64,000 nucleotides of DNA from Cristatella mucedo (taxonomy: Eukaryota > Bryozoa > Phylactolaemata > Cristatellidae). Of this stretch, positions 54,093 through 64,000 are shown piece after piece. The stretch's first letter is position 1. Each line of letters begins with the position of its first letter. The position numbers and the translations under genes were made by a program. The stretch is from assembly GCA_009760855.2 (NCBI GenBank), contig WPIO01000026.1:2734001-2798000 (forward strand), read 5' to 3'. The notes beneath the pieces are model-generated. The model did not search any database and was not told the DNA's origin. It was given only the letters and a program-made list of their open reading frames with translations.

Positions 54093-55199
54093 TACGTCGC
54101 GGCGTGTGCTCGTGGACTTGACCTTGCACAGAAGCGGTAGCTAGGGTAGGCATGCATGGGAAATCCGTGGCTGATGTAGCTTAAAAAATTTGAAATTGCA
54201 AAACAAACGCATGTAGCAAATAATTTAAATCCAAAGAAGAGCATTGGCACAAAATACAAGCTGCTTAGAAAAGAGCTTCTTAATTTTATCTTTGTTAATG
54301 GTTATTAAGGGTTATTTTCTAGAGACCGATGCCAAAAATATAAAAAATAAACTATTATTCCCTAAGAGCTTAACATTTGTGACCACCGCAGAGGTAATTT
54401 GGAAATTGTTTCCTTTTTGTAAGAACACTGCAGATTTCAGATTGCAGACTAGCTACGGTAATAAATTGGGTGATAATTAAAAAGTTTATTTATTTCTAAC
54501 TTTTTTCGTATGTCAGCACATTGGCAAATCATACCGAGTTCAAAACTATCTAATTTTATTAAAACATAATATGACTGAATACTTAATGTGTCAAACTTTA
54601 TCTTTGATCATTCATTGAACTAAGTCCTAGTGCAATAATAAAAACGATGAGACAGTTAGGCAGTACCATAAGAGAACTCAATCACTTTCTGTGCACTTTT
54701 CGTCGGCGGTAAAGAAAGCATGTCAATTGGAATTGATAGGTTGTTTTACTAAGTCTTCAAATACTATTACTAATATCTTCCTCATTTATATGTCCACTGA
54801 CGTCAGCAATGTACAATTTCAGAAATTTAAGCCCACCAGTTGAGTTTAGTTTTAGCCGACTCTGCCATAGTTAATACATATCTGCCACTCCTGACATGGC
54901 GGTTGCGGACATCCAGCTGACGCGTTTTGCTTTAGTTTCCTTCAATCTATCAAGAAAAGGGTGAACAGTGCGTAGTGGAAGCATCTGCATCAGGATTGCG
55001 AGATTTGCATAGCAAACTTCAGCATGCTCCACCCCGACAAGGACACACGCTGCAGGACACCTCGGTCCACCAGTGAGAGCGGCAATACAGTATTTAAGGT
55101 AAGATGGACACAGTTTGGTGGATATTAGGCTATGCAATTGTCACTCATGAGTGCAACGGATTAACCACAAGCGGAATAATTCTGTTCAGTCATTGTTAA
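54093..55199. other. Unassigned sequence with a LINE A tail remnant
   Basis: At 54640-54725 a reversed, decayed LINE A hairpin (CCATAAGAGAACTCAATCAC...TGTGCACTTTTCG) is visible. The remainder is AT-rich and unassigned. Confidence 0.5.
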
Positions 55200-56560
55200 A
55201 CCGTCAGTAATTTTGAAGGTTGATTCAAAGGGTAAAGAGAGTCCTAAAGTTAGCCACCTAATTTGGCCTGATCCACTGACCGCTCAAACAAGAGCTCCTT
55301 CTGCACAGGACCAAACGTTCCAAACGTCAGAATTGCAAGAATTACCTACCATCTTAAACTCAGACCTTCCTTCATCCGTTGCCTCGTTCACACCTTACCA
55401 GAGTTCTCCTATACCCACTAGCCTAAAGAGAGATTAGCTATTTTCAAAAGACAAAAGGAAAGTCGTAGAGTAAGGAAGGTGTCGCAGATAAAGACGGTCG
55501 TTTTAGAGTTAAGCTGAGAAGTGAGAACCGATGCTACTCCGATAAAAAAAAATCTCAGCAACTTGATCGGAGATCTCACCAAGCTAAACGCCGAGCTTTT
55601 GACGTCTAGATAGTAGCACGGGAACTTTGTGGATGAGATTGAGCAAGTCGCAGATAAGAAGGACCTCCACATAGCTTTCTAAATCTTCCTTACTTCCAGA
55701 GACTGGATGTGATTATGCCACAATGCTGCTAATTTTTTCTAGCTAATAGAAATCACGAGTAATCAGATGAGTGGCACCTCTTCATAGCAGCCCATCGAGG
55801 ACTCTCAAAACATTTTATCTCCATAACGCGTATAATAAAGAGTCGCTTTCTCTCACTTTATCAAAAAGTCGCTTTCTCTCACTTTATCGAACTCAAAAAA
55901 CCAGGAACCACGTCGAGACCTTGCTGGACGCCCTGAGTTATGTTGAGTTCGGCTGGGGAGAGCGCCATAGCAGACTTTAAAATAGTCAAGTCTCTGTCGG
56001 GTCTTCGAGGTGACTCCACCAAGTTTCCTAGCTATCTCTACCTTTGGGAGAGCAGCGACCGCCAGGCACCAGCAGCCCCTTACCCTCAGAAGTATTGGCC
56101 GCAGCGGACGGGGTTCTCTGTGTGGACTAAGTATGCCAATGGGAGCAACTTGTAGACTCCTGTAATGTGCTGATGTCACCACTGCATATCAAATTGGGCC
56201 CTATGAAACCATTTATCTGAGCACTAGCTAAGAAGTAGGTAGCTTCAAGTAAAGTACCTTCAAAATATCTACCCTGAGTAGTGCAGGGCAAAGATCAAAG
56301 CCAGTATCTCTGTGACATAATATAGGAAGAAAATAATTGAATGCGATGAATTCAAAATGCGGCTCCCTAATAATGAGAAAGATGCCAACAAAGCCTCGTC
56401 ATCACAAGGCAGAAAACTTGGTCAAGATCATGGAAACTCTTGTAAAGAGTTGCAACACAATCGGCTGCAGAACCTTATTTTAAAATCAGCATCCTCATCT
56501 ATGTTCAACGTTCAGATTGATAAATTCAAAGAGAATGTGAGGGTTTAATCGGAGGGGCAA
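55200..56560. other. Unrecognised region with several short open frames
   Basis: Plus frames at 55213-55437 (Ser/Pro/Thr-rich) and 56357-56548 (Asn/Lys-rich), and frames on both strands at 55.85-56.18 kb, show no domain I recognise. A 26-bp tandem duplication (GTCGCTTTCTCTCACTTTAT) is at about 55840-55890. It may be an old retroelement ORF1, but nothing proves it. Confidence 0.3.
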
Positions 56561-57177
56561 GGTAAGTGCATCCACGATGATTAACTAGACTATGAACGCC
56601 CTTGAAACAGGCAGTAAAACTGAAACACGACAAGGGACTTGATTTGAGGACTGATTCTTGAAAATTATTTACAAAATGATCGTGAAAATCGAAAACTGGA
56701 AACTTTTATATTATGTAGTCATTTTGAATAACTTCAGTGCAGATGAATAAATTACTATTGATTGGGATATATTTTCCGACTTAAAGTTAACCAAATGACA
56801 AAAACTTGTACTTTTCTCAGCTGAAATGTGTTAATATCAAATCGTAATCAGCAAAAGCAATGCTTGTAAGAAATAATGACCGTTTTCCTTTACTTTACTT
56901 TTTTTGAGGCTTAGGCAGTTATGAGATAAGATTGACTAATTAGGAACCAACATTTTGGTACAACATGCTGTTTATATTGATCTCTTTAAATCTTCTTTCC
57001 TTATGCAAACCAGAGAATTAACCCGTCTCGGCCACTTGGTTGCTAACCATGTCCACTGTTCTTTGCATAACCACTGCCGTTATAACGTATGCGACTCTAA
57101 TAAGTCTTACTTGAAGAAACAAACCCAGGTGGATGCAAACATATGCAAACCCACATTGAATCACGTGTACCTGAGTG
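56561..57177. other. Unassigned AT-rich sequence
   Basis: No feature is recognised before the microsatellite cluster. Confidence 0.3.
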
Positions 57178-57415
<238 letters not shown>

Positions 57416-57432
57416 GCCTCATCCACGCGTAT

Positions 57433-57560
<128 letters not shown>

Positions 57561-58022
57561 GACAGACAGAGACACAGACAGAGACACAGACAGAGACACA
57601 GACAGAGACACAGACAGAGACACAGACAGAGACACAGACAGAGACACAGACAGAGACACAGACAGACAGACAGAGACACAGACAGAGACACAGAGACACA
57701 GACAGAGACACAGACAGAGACACAGACAGAGACACAGACAGAGACACAGACAGAGACACAGACAGAGACACAGACAGAGACACAGACAGAGACACAGACA
57801 GAGACACAGACAGAGACACAGACAGAGACACAGACAGAGACACAGACAGAGACACAGACAGAGACACAGACAGAGACACAGACAGAGACACAGACAGAGA
57901 CACAGACAGAGACACAGACAGAGACAGACACAGACAGAGACACAGACAGAGACACAGACAGAGACACAGACAGAGACACAGACAGAGACACAGACAGAGA
58001 CACAGACAGAGACACAGACAGA
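57561..58022. repeat. 12-bp GACACAGACAGA tandem array
   Basis: About 38 nearly perfect copies of GACACAGACAGA, a mixture of CA and GA steps, lie between an (AG)n tract on either side. It looks like a hybrid of the neighbouring (AC)n and (AG)n repeats. Each reading frame gives a different two-to-four-residue peptide repeat (TQTE, RHRQ, DTDR). Confidence 0.97.
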
Positions 58023-58050
58023 TGCAGAGAGGGAGAGAGAGAGAGAGAGA

Positions 58051-58114
<64 letters not shown>
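58023..58114. repeat. (AG)n microsatellite, second tract
   Basis: About 90 bp of GA dinucleotide with one GTGA interruption closes the compound repeat. Confidence 0.97.
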
Positions 58115-58117
<3 letters not shown>

Positions 58118-59454
58118 TGAGTCAACATGCTAGTTGCCTCCAGAGTTTATCTGACCTAGAGCTGGATCGCAGGGCGTTACATCCAGGTCTTCAGGTGTAG
58201 CCATTATTTTACTTGGCGGATCAAATCCTAAAGCAATCTATGATGACGGGCATTGTCACGTACACTTTGATCGTGAGTGCTCTATTATTTAAGCTATCTC
58301 TACTGATACCTCAAAACAAGGTTGTCAACTCTATTCCACCGATTTTACTTAAAATCACACGACGGGTCAGTCATGTGTGAAGATTTTAAGCTTGACGAGA
58401 ACCTATTGCGAAGAAAACCCACATAGAGAGACTCTAGAGAATTAATTTTGCCACGCACAGCTTTCCGTATTTACAACTGGGTAGGTTAGACTACGGCAGA
58501 AGTGTGCAGGTCGTGGCCAATCCATTGTTGGCTCAGAGGGAGGGGGTGGTCGGAGTCGGATTATCTGCTCGGTCGTCAGGTATTCTGCTATCTGATTGTG
58601 GTTTCGTGAGAAGCGGTCGATCCTGCGATCCTCAGCTCAGACTCCCGATCCCGATCCAGAGCTCTGGTGAGAGAAGCCGCAGTCGCTGTGCCTTTTTCAC
58701 TAGTACGGTGCGTTGTGGCAGTGAGCCAGACGCGATTGTTCATTACCTCCCCCCCCCCCCATTTTTCCTACTGAAGAGTTAAAGACAGTGCGCTGAGGGC
58801 TCATGCTACTGACATGAAAGAATTGTTACTAAAGACTACTCTCAAAGAGCATCGCCGCTGGATGTCGTAAGCGGGCGCAATCGGAGAAGCTGTGTGTTTA
58901 TTAAAGGCCGCCATAAGCATTCGTCTAGAGAGCCGACTCGCACACTATATCACAGCACACCATTTCACAAGCTCAGACACAGATCTTACAAGGTTCAATG
59001 ACTATCTTTGTAGCGACATTTTAGTAATTCTAGGAAATATTTCACTCCCGAGATGAAGTCGTGCTATCCCGGCTCAGAAGCAAATTTATGTGACTGTAAA
59101 ATATCTCTTTTTTTATACGCAGAGCTTCTTGCAGCTCATAAAAAGATGGCAATATGTAATGGATAAGTCATAGGCTAAAATGTTCTTGAGCTCATTTAAT
59201 AGAAAATGCAGGAGCAGACGAAGGTTTAGCATCCATATTGGAATCTGTGAGTCTATGAAAGTTGCGGTCCAGAGCGGGTACACCGGAAGAGAAGTACGTA
59301 ACTATCTTTCCAGAAGCTAGCGAATGATACCGGATACTACAGCAGGAGATACTATAGATATGAAACCATCCATTCTAGTACCGTAATAATATATATAGAG
59401 CGGAAAGTGTGTTCATTCATACTTGAACTTGAATAAATACCTATGAGATTAAGG
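58115..59454. other. Unassigned sequence
   Basis: About 1.3 kb. A moderately GC-rich stretch at 58500-58700 has a 92-codon plus frame (58504-58782) with no domain. No repeat family is matched. Confidence 0.3.
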
Positions 59455-59720
59455 CCATAATAAGACGTCATTTGTGTAGCACTCTAAGAAAGCTGACTTT
59501 CGATCCTGGTGCAACTCAAAGCAGTAGAATCAATTACGAAAGGGTTGGCGACATGCATGGTATCAAGCATGCAAAAGAAAACTACCTCTCTCAGGCCTAC
59601 TTGCTAAAGTAAACATGAAGACACTCGTGACCAGTTGACAAGAACTCTGGCCTGTCACATGCTCTGAACCATTTACAGGTACGCATGCAAAACTCGGAAA
59701 AACAGAGGGCTTGGGGCGGC
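59455..59720 (-). mobile_element. LINE A-like 3' remnant, old
   Basis: The top strand GTGTAGCACTCTAAGAAAGCTGACTTTCGATCCTGGTGC resembles a reversed LINE A hairpin. The following sequence is similar in places to 62660-62740. It is heavily decayed. Confidence 0.4.
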
Positions 59721-59918
59721 TTAGTTTAAGTTGTTCAGGGCATTCTGGAATATCACAAGGCTGAAAACTAAGAGCCGCTGATTCAGGCTCTCATACTGAA
59801 CTATGGTGAATTAGGTTGCAGAGTGCTCCCCTTCAAATTCCACGTCTTTGACTATCATCTAATTTGGTAATTCAAATAGAACAAGATAGCTTGCATAAGG
59901 CAAGCATCATTTTAGCAT

Positions 59919-60850
59919 GTTACGAGCGGTCTCTCTCGGCCGAGCTTTTACTTTGAGTTGAGAGCTAAAGTTCGGGTTACGAGCCTTCAGCTTCAGATCT
60001 TCCCGGCGTTCGCTGCGAGTTGGCGCAGTGAACGCCGCAGTGAACGCCGCCACATCCGCCCACCCACCGAGCCTCACTACCGTGTCTCACTCGTTCACTT
60101 TAAGCGGTTAGCTCGCAGCTGAAGAATCAGTTTTGTGCTCGCATTTGTGCTTGCCGTGATTTTTCAAAACTTTGTTTTTCCACCCAAGGATACGAAAATG
60201 GTGAGTGGGAAGGACAGCCAGTGCCGACAAGAAGAAGCGCATTGATGAGCATTGAAGTAATTAGAGAAAGAAATTATTAAAACACGCGACGAAAATGCAC
60301 GTGTAATCGACTTGGCGAAGCAGTACTAGCGTAGCAGTCCTACGTTCTGCGCCGTGCACTGAAGCAGAAGGAGTCGATAAATGCTGAAAAGGCCAGCCAA
60401 AAGGTATAGAATAATTTTGAAACAGAGGGTATCTGTCAATGAAAATATGAAGAATCTACTGATAGTGTGGTAAACGAAAAAAGCAGCGCCGTTAATAATT
60501 TCAGCCTTTCTCCTTCAACTACGTCAGCATCTTGAAGCCGCCCGATCGCCAAAATAAATGCTGTACATTATACTTTAATAAATAACATATATAATATGAT
60601 AATATTAATAATAATAATGTGATTATGATAATAATATTAACCTGTTTATTGCGGTACACCCTGTTTTATTGTTTTTTAATGCAATATTCGTAATTTATAA
60701 GTCCATTTTTAATTTACATACGTGTGACACAAAATCGTGGTGCTGTCGGGGCTCGGAAAGAATTAATAGCATTTCAATTCATTTCAATGGAGAAATTGAT
60801 TTGAAAAACGAGTAATTTGAGCTACGAGCTCCGGAATGGGACGAATAAGG
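59919..60850 (+). mobile_element. Tigger/pogo DNA transposon remnant, internally deleted
   Basis: The left end has TTACGAGCGGT and GGGTTACGAGCC blocks. The right end reads GGGGCTCGGAAAGAATTAAT, GCATTTCAATTCATTTCAA-like sequence, then ACGAGTAATTTGAGCTACGAG and CTCCGGAATGGGACGAATAA. This AT-rich pattern of repeated 'ACGAG' is typical of Tigger-type ends. Between them lies the N-terminal part of a decayed transposase (60198-60530). The catalytic DDE domain is missing, so it is a deleted, MITE-like derivative. Confidence 0.6.
60198..60530 (+). pseudogene. Tigger/pogo transposase N-terminal fragment
   Basis: From the ATG at 60198 and allowing frameshifts, the plus strand gives MVSGKDSQCRQ, KKRIDEH, then ARVIDLAKQY with RSSPTFCAV and LKQKESINAEKASQK. 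A further piece reads MKNLLIVW. The pattern 'ARVIDLAKQY..S.STI..ILK.K..I' is the CENP-B-type helix-turn-helix of Tigger transposases, and 'EKLLLVWI' the segment after it. Stops and frame changes abolish it. Confidence 0.6.
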
Positions 60851-61144
60851 GATTCTTCTTCTTTGAGACAGATTTGAAATATAGCCACAGATTTAGAATA
60901 TCTACTAATTTTTGATGCCTTGCGAGCGGTTGTTTTGTATTATTTTAAAGTCAATGTAAGTTATTTTGATTCATTTTCTGTTCTTTTTTACATGAAAACC
61001 AACCAAAATAAACGAATTTTGAAGTTTTCTCATATCTGAACTATTATGATTATCTGAGTGATGTTTGTAATGAATAATGGCAGTTTTTGTACTTCTGGGG
61101 GAAAAGTAATTAAGGAAGAACACGTGATAGCCAGGAATAAAAAT
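60851..61144. other. AT-rich spacer
   Basis: A second ATGCCTTGCGAGCGGTTG near 60917 repeats the left-end motif of the Tigger remnant and may belong to another copy. The rest is unassigned. Confidence 0.4.
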
Positions 61145-61640
61145 AGCGTTACATGGTGAAATATGCCGTCTGTTTAGCACCCTAAGAGAAATTAATCTAT
61201 CCAGGTGCTTTGTAACTTTCTACTGGTGAACCAATAACCAAGGACTACTAACATGATCAGAATAAAAAATCTGCATAGCGACTTCAGAGTACCTAACCTC
61301 TTACGGGCCACTGTGCATATGCTTTAATGGAAGCGTGCCCATATGGTTCGTGGTAGCACGCACACGCGGTGAGCATCCATAAGCATGTAAGCAAAGAAAA
61401 GTTCAATTCATGCGGATCCTGAAAATACTGTGAGAAACAGGTACGCTTGTAGCATCTGTTTACATGCCATTTAATCAGGGATATTGTGACGTCAGTCAGG
61501 AGTGAGTTCCTGTTTTTGCGAGCATAATTTCGTGCTAAAGCTGCGGTCTGAATAAGATTTGATTCCGTTTCGAGGCGCAGCAAACTGACTTGGCAGGATT
61601 CATTTTTGGCTGAGCTGCCCAATAAAAACCATTAGGCCTC
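61145..61640 (-). mobile_element. LINE A, old 3' copy
   Basis: A degenerate reversed hairpin (AGCACCCTAAGAGAAATTAATC...CAGGTGCTTTGTAAC), the 3' UTR (GGTGAGCATCCATAAGCATG) and the C-terminal coding segment (TGTGACGTCAGTCAGGAGTG) are present. Confidence 0.7.
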
Positions 61641-62218
61641 TGCAGTCCGTGGAAAATATGGCTGCAATGCTAGTCGATAAAGTCCAGATGTTCAACCACG
61701 TGTCTTCTTTGATTGAGGAGCTTCCATTACTCTCGACTGATCCAGGGATATAGAACTAAATTATATCATTGGCCCACGAGGCTTACTGACCACGGCTTGG
61801 CTTCCTCACACCTAGCTGAACTACTGCACAAGTTTCAGTCACCTTGTGCCATCAGGTCTTGTCTGGACACTACATTTGCTGTTCCATTCCTACACCTCAA
61901 GACCGTTGGTGCTTTGCAGGTCTTAGACTAAGCAGCTAACTTCCGCAGTTCTTTTGCAAAGAAATCTCTCCTCCTGCTGCTGACTGTGGCACGTCCTTTC
62001 CAGCCATTCTGAGCAACTACTTGTACTCACCGCCTCGACTTCCCTCATGACTCAGCTATGCTTCTCACTTTCTCTTAGCTGTGTGGGATGAAGTCTGTCG
62101 ATTACCCTATACTATAAGAAAAGCCGTTTAGGCTTTGAAGGAGTTATAGAAAACTTTTAAGTAGCATTCACTTGGTCTTTTTGACGCTTTGTGACGTTAC
62201 AGTTGGATATATGCTTCA
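61641..62218 (+). mobile_element. LINE B, C-terminal and 3' copy
   Basis: Plus-strand reading gives LQSVENMAAMLVDKVQMFNH (compare 'LQ.VQN.AARLV') and ELLHKFQSPCAIRSCLDTT, then the CTGCTGACTGTGGCACGTCC block. The 3' UTR ends with GTTACAGTTGGATATATG. It reaches further upstream than other LINE B copies and supplies the prediction used for the nested site at 7196. Confidence 0.8.
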
Positions 62219-62640
62219 TTAAGTTAATAAGTCTGATGGGGAAGTAGTTCTAATAGATAGGCTAAAGCATGAGAATGATGGAACCTAAAGTGAATCATTT
62301 ATGAGGTAGCTGTATCATTCAATGTTGAGCCACACCAGGGTGATGCAATGTGGTAACTGACATGCTCATGACCGAAAAGCCTGGCTGCAGAGTTTTGCAA
62401 GAAATCCAAGTGCCTTTTTGCATATTGTCTTGCCGGAAGTCTTGCAAATTGTGAGTTATAGAAGTCGAGACGGATTGTATAAAGTGCTTGTACTATTGTT
62501 GGTGTGATATACCTGCCTAAGCAGGACCAAATTTTTGCCAATGGTACGTAGCTGAAAGTTGATGCGGCTGTCTAGTCAAAGATTACTTCGGAGCTGGACG
62601 CCCGGATTTCGGGCTGATGCTTCGCGATGCTTCAAGCGCT
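62219..62640 (-). mobile_element. LINE A, old ORF2 fragment
   Basis: The reversed C-terminal and mid ORF2 sequence includes an 80-codon minus frame 62299-62541 with RLPARQYAKRHLDFLQNSAA, compare 'LPACAIRRLQLVQNSAARL'. Heavily mutated. Confidence 0.75.
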
Positions 62641-63439
62641 TAGAAGCAAGTGATTAGGACAGCACGCCAAAGCAAACACGAAGGCACTCAGGTCAAGGGC
62701 ACCGGTTAGTACGAGCTCTGGCTAGTGATATTTTCTGAATCATACGTAGGTAAAGCCGGCCAAGCACAGCCAAACACAAAAAAGACAGCTCATCGGGCAA
62801 AGGGAAAGCTGCCCGGACAGACGAGTCTTGATCTGAGACTCGGAAGGTCCGAGGTCATTTCAGGGAAAGACCGTAGCCAGATGCTAGTTCAGGACTTTAA
62901 GAGCATACAAGCGGGAGGCTCGATCGTAAAATTATTTCGATTTAGTGCTAGGGAATGCCAGATGACTAGAAGCTGCGGAGGTGGCGGTGAATGGGCACAC
63001 TGGAGGAGCAAGCAAGTCGGATAGGTATGCCGGTGGAAGCTAGTGAAGTGTCTTCTAAACCAGACTATGAATACATTCTACGGTGATAGAGAGCCCGGGA
63101 AGCTCAGGCAGAAGTGATATTGTGTGGCTTTTTATACTAGACAAACTAGATACAACACCATTGTTCACCCTGCAAACGATTGAGGGCGCAAGCCAAGAGT
63201 CCTGAATAAAGATAGTTACAAAAATCTAGACGCTGCATCGGAATAGGGTGAACAAGTTTGACAGCCGTACCCTTACCTAAAGCACGCCCTGATTTCGGCG
63301 ATGTTTCTTTACTGAAAGTAGGCCTAATTAGCATTGAAGGAAATGTGCTTATCTGAAGACGACTTTTTTAAAATTCACGTAGCTTATGGAAGAAATACTG
63401 GCTGTACAAATTTTGAGGGTTCGGTTTTCCATATTAAGG
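62641..63439 (-). mobile_element. LINE A-like old sequence, fragmentary
   Basis: From about 63030 to 63430 the reversed sequence again resembles LINE A ORF2 (GTGAACAAGTTTGACAGCCG, GTTTCTTTACTGAAAGTAGG). 62641-63030 is only doubtfully related. No intact frame remains. Confidence 0.45.
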
Positions 63440-63603
63440 GTATAATTCTTTTAAAAATATAATTCATTTATATAGCGCCCAAAGAGAACCTAATCTCTAT
63501 TCGGGCGCTTCACATATGCCTCGGGGCTCGAGCCCACGACCTCGGTCAGACCGCGGTCGGGGCGAGCACCTTAGCCGCTAGACCAAACCAGCTCGGCAGG
63601 GTG
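63440..63603 (-). mobile_element. SINE B, the best copy
   Basis: Read on the minus strand: GAGCTGGTTTGGTCTAGCGG and CTAAGG (A box), a B box GGGCTCGAGCCCC near 63524, then GAAGCGCCCGAATAGAGATT...GTTCTCTTTGGGCGCTATAT. The last part is the LINE A 3' hairpin. Both parts are well kept, so this copy best shows the tRNA-head/LINE-tail structure. Confidence 0.85.
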
Positions 63604-64000
63604 GTCTTAACATAATATTTTCCCACCTCCAGGAAGTCACTAGCCCTTTAAAAGTAAATACCTTAGATACAGACAGTAAGGTAGCCATGTGAGTCGAGTA
63701 GAGAGCAAGGCTTTGAAATGAAATGAAAGCCAAAATTGAGTTTGCCTACAACATCCATCAGAAGGATGGTATTGATAGTGAAAGGAAGGGGTTCAAGACC
63801 GAGCTCCGATATACGTCACAATTTATGGGATCTCCAGATTACTAGCAGCTGTATACATCTAGATTCTGACGGCTGTCAGTAATGAAATAGCTAACCCAGT
63901 TTAGCACAGTATCAGTGATACTCTAGAGCGTGGAGAGGCACTCGAGAAGGATCTGTTGGTTACTAGCGTTCAATGCTGCTGATAGATTCAGGCGTACCAG
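63604..64000 (-). mobile_element. LINE A RT fragment running off the window
   Basis: The reversed sequence matches the RT palm (ATGGTATTGATAGTGAAAGG, compare ATAAATGGTGAAAAGGACC in the copy at 25134) and upstream RT at the window's right edge (TAGCGTTCAATGCTGCTGAT, compare the SAAFNTPDH motif region at 50.8 kb). It is the second most 5'-extended copy. Confidence 0.7.

Noticed and set aside
57561-58022. A CRISPR array
   Set aside because: The 12-bp units are contiguous with no unique spacers; it is a tandem minisatellite in a eukaryotic genome.

Overview
The window is eukaryotic, and the best reading is an invertebrate metazoan with a repeat-rich genome. It has no operons and no long uninterrupted host genes. 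Most of it is made of dead copies of a few transposon families: two CR1/L2-like LINEs, two tRNA-derived SINEs, a Ty3/Gypsy-like LTR element, a pogo/Tigger remnant and an unclassified TIR element that carries satellite repeats. Very long microsatellites ((AG)n, (AC)n, (AT)n and a 12-bp ACAGAG-type array) sit between them. The species cannot be named from this sequence.

The only host gene I can support is a split gene on the minus strand. A GC-rich island at about 43.2-44.1 kb holds a signal-peptide exon that ends in a consensus GTAAGT donor. Further exons at 20.9-20.7, 18.6-18.4 and 14.9-14.5 kb look like pieces of immunoglobulin-like domains followed by a Thr-rich stalk. An exon at 11.84-11.74 kb encodes a transmembrane helix. 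These five exons share phase-1 boundaries, so they splice in frame, as expected for an Ig-superfamily type I receptor. Weaker candidate exons lie at 35.0, 23.2, 22.5, 22.2, 21.5, 10.8 and 9.2 kb. Introns of 2-20 kb are filled with retroelements.

Layout. 0-1.1 kb: CpG-rich DNA with a solo LTR (5-bp target duplication). 1.7-5.2 kb: a SINE, (AT)n tracts and a long copy of the TIR/satellite element. 5.3-8.9 kb: AT microsatellites, a LINE endonuclease remnant and nested LINEs. 9-23.3 kb: the 3' half of the receptor gene with LINE and SINE copies in its introns. 24.4-43.2 kb: a LINE graveyard with at least four clear nested insertions; a fifth lies at 7.2 kb. 43.8 kb: the signal-peptide exon. 44.5-46.1 kb: a complete, inverted second copy of the TIR/satellite element with a perfect 9-bp target duplication. 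46.7-49.1 kb: a deleted Gypsy-like element with an 18-bp coding minisatellite. 49.4-54.1 kb: LINE copies and a possible second LTR. 57.2-58.1 kb: a 0.9-kb compound microsatellite. 59.9-60.9 kb: a Tigger remnant. 61.1-64 kb: old LINE copies and a SINE.

The main structural results are: (i) the satellite-carrying TIR element, present in two inverted copies about 42 kb apart; (ii) a conserved 3' hairpin shared by LINE family A and SINE family B, the usual signature of a SINE that uses its partner LINE's reverse transcriptase; (iii) repeated nesting, with LINE A always inside LINE B or inside older LINE A; and (iv) a 345-bp (AG)n tract that grew inside the reverse-transcriptase reading frame of one LINE copy. 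All transposon coding regions seen here are broken. In the calls below, LINE A is the family ending in (ATT)n, LINE B the family ending in (ATTAC)n, SINE A the family ending in a GGCTGTTAAATCAGCT tail and SINE B the family with the LINE A tail.
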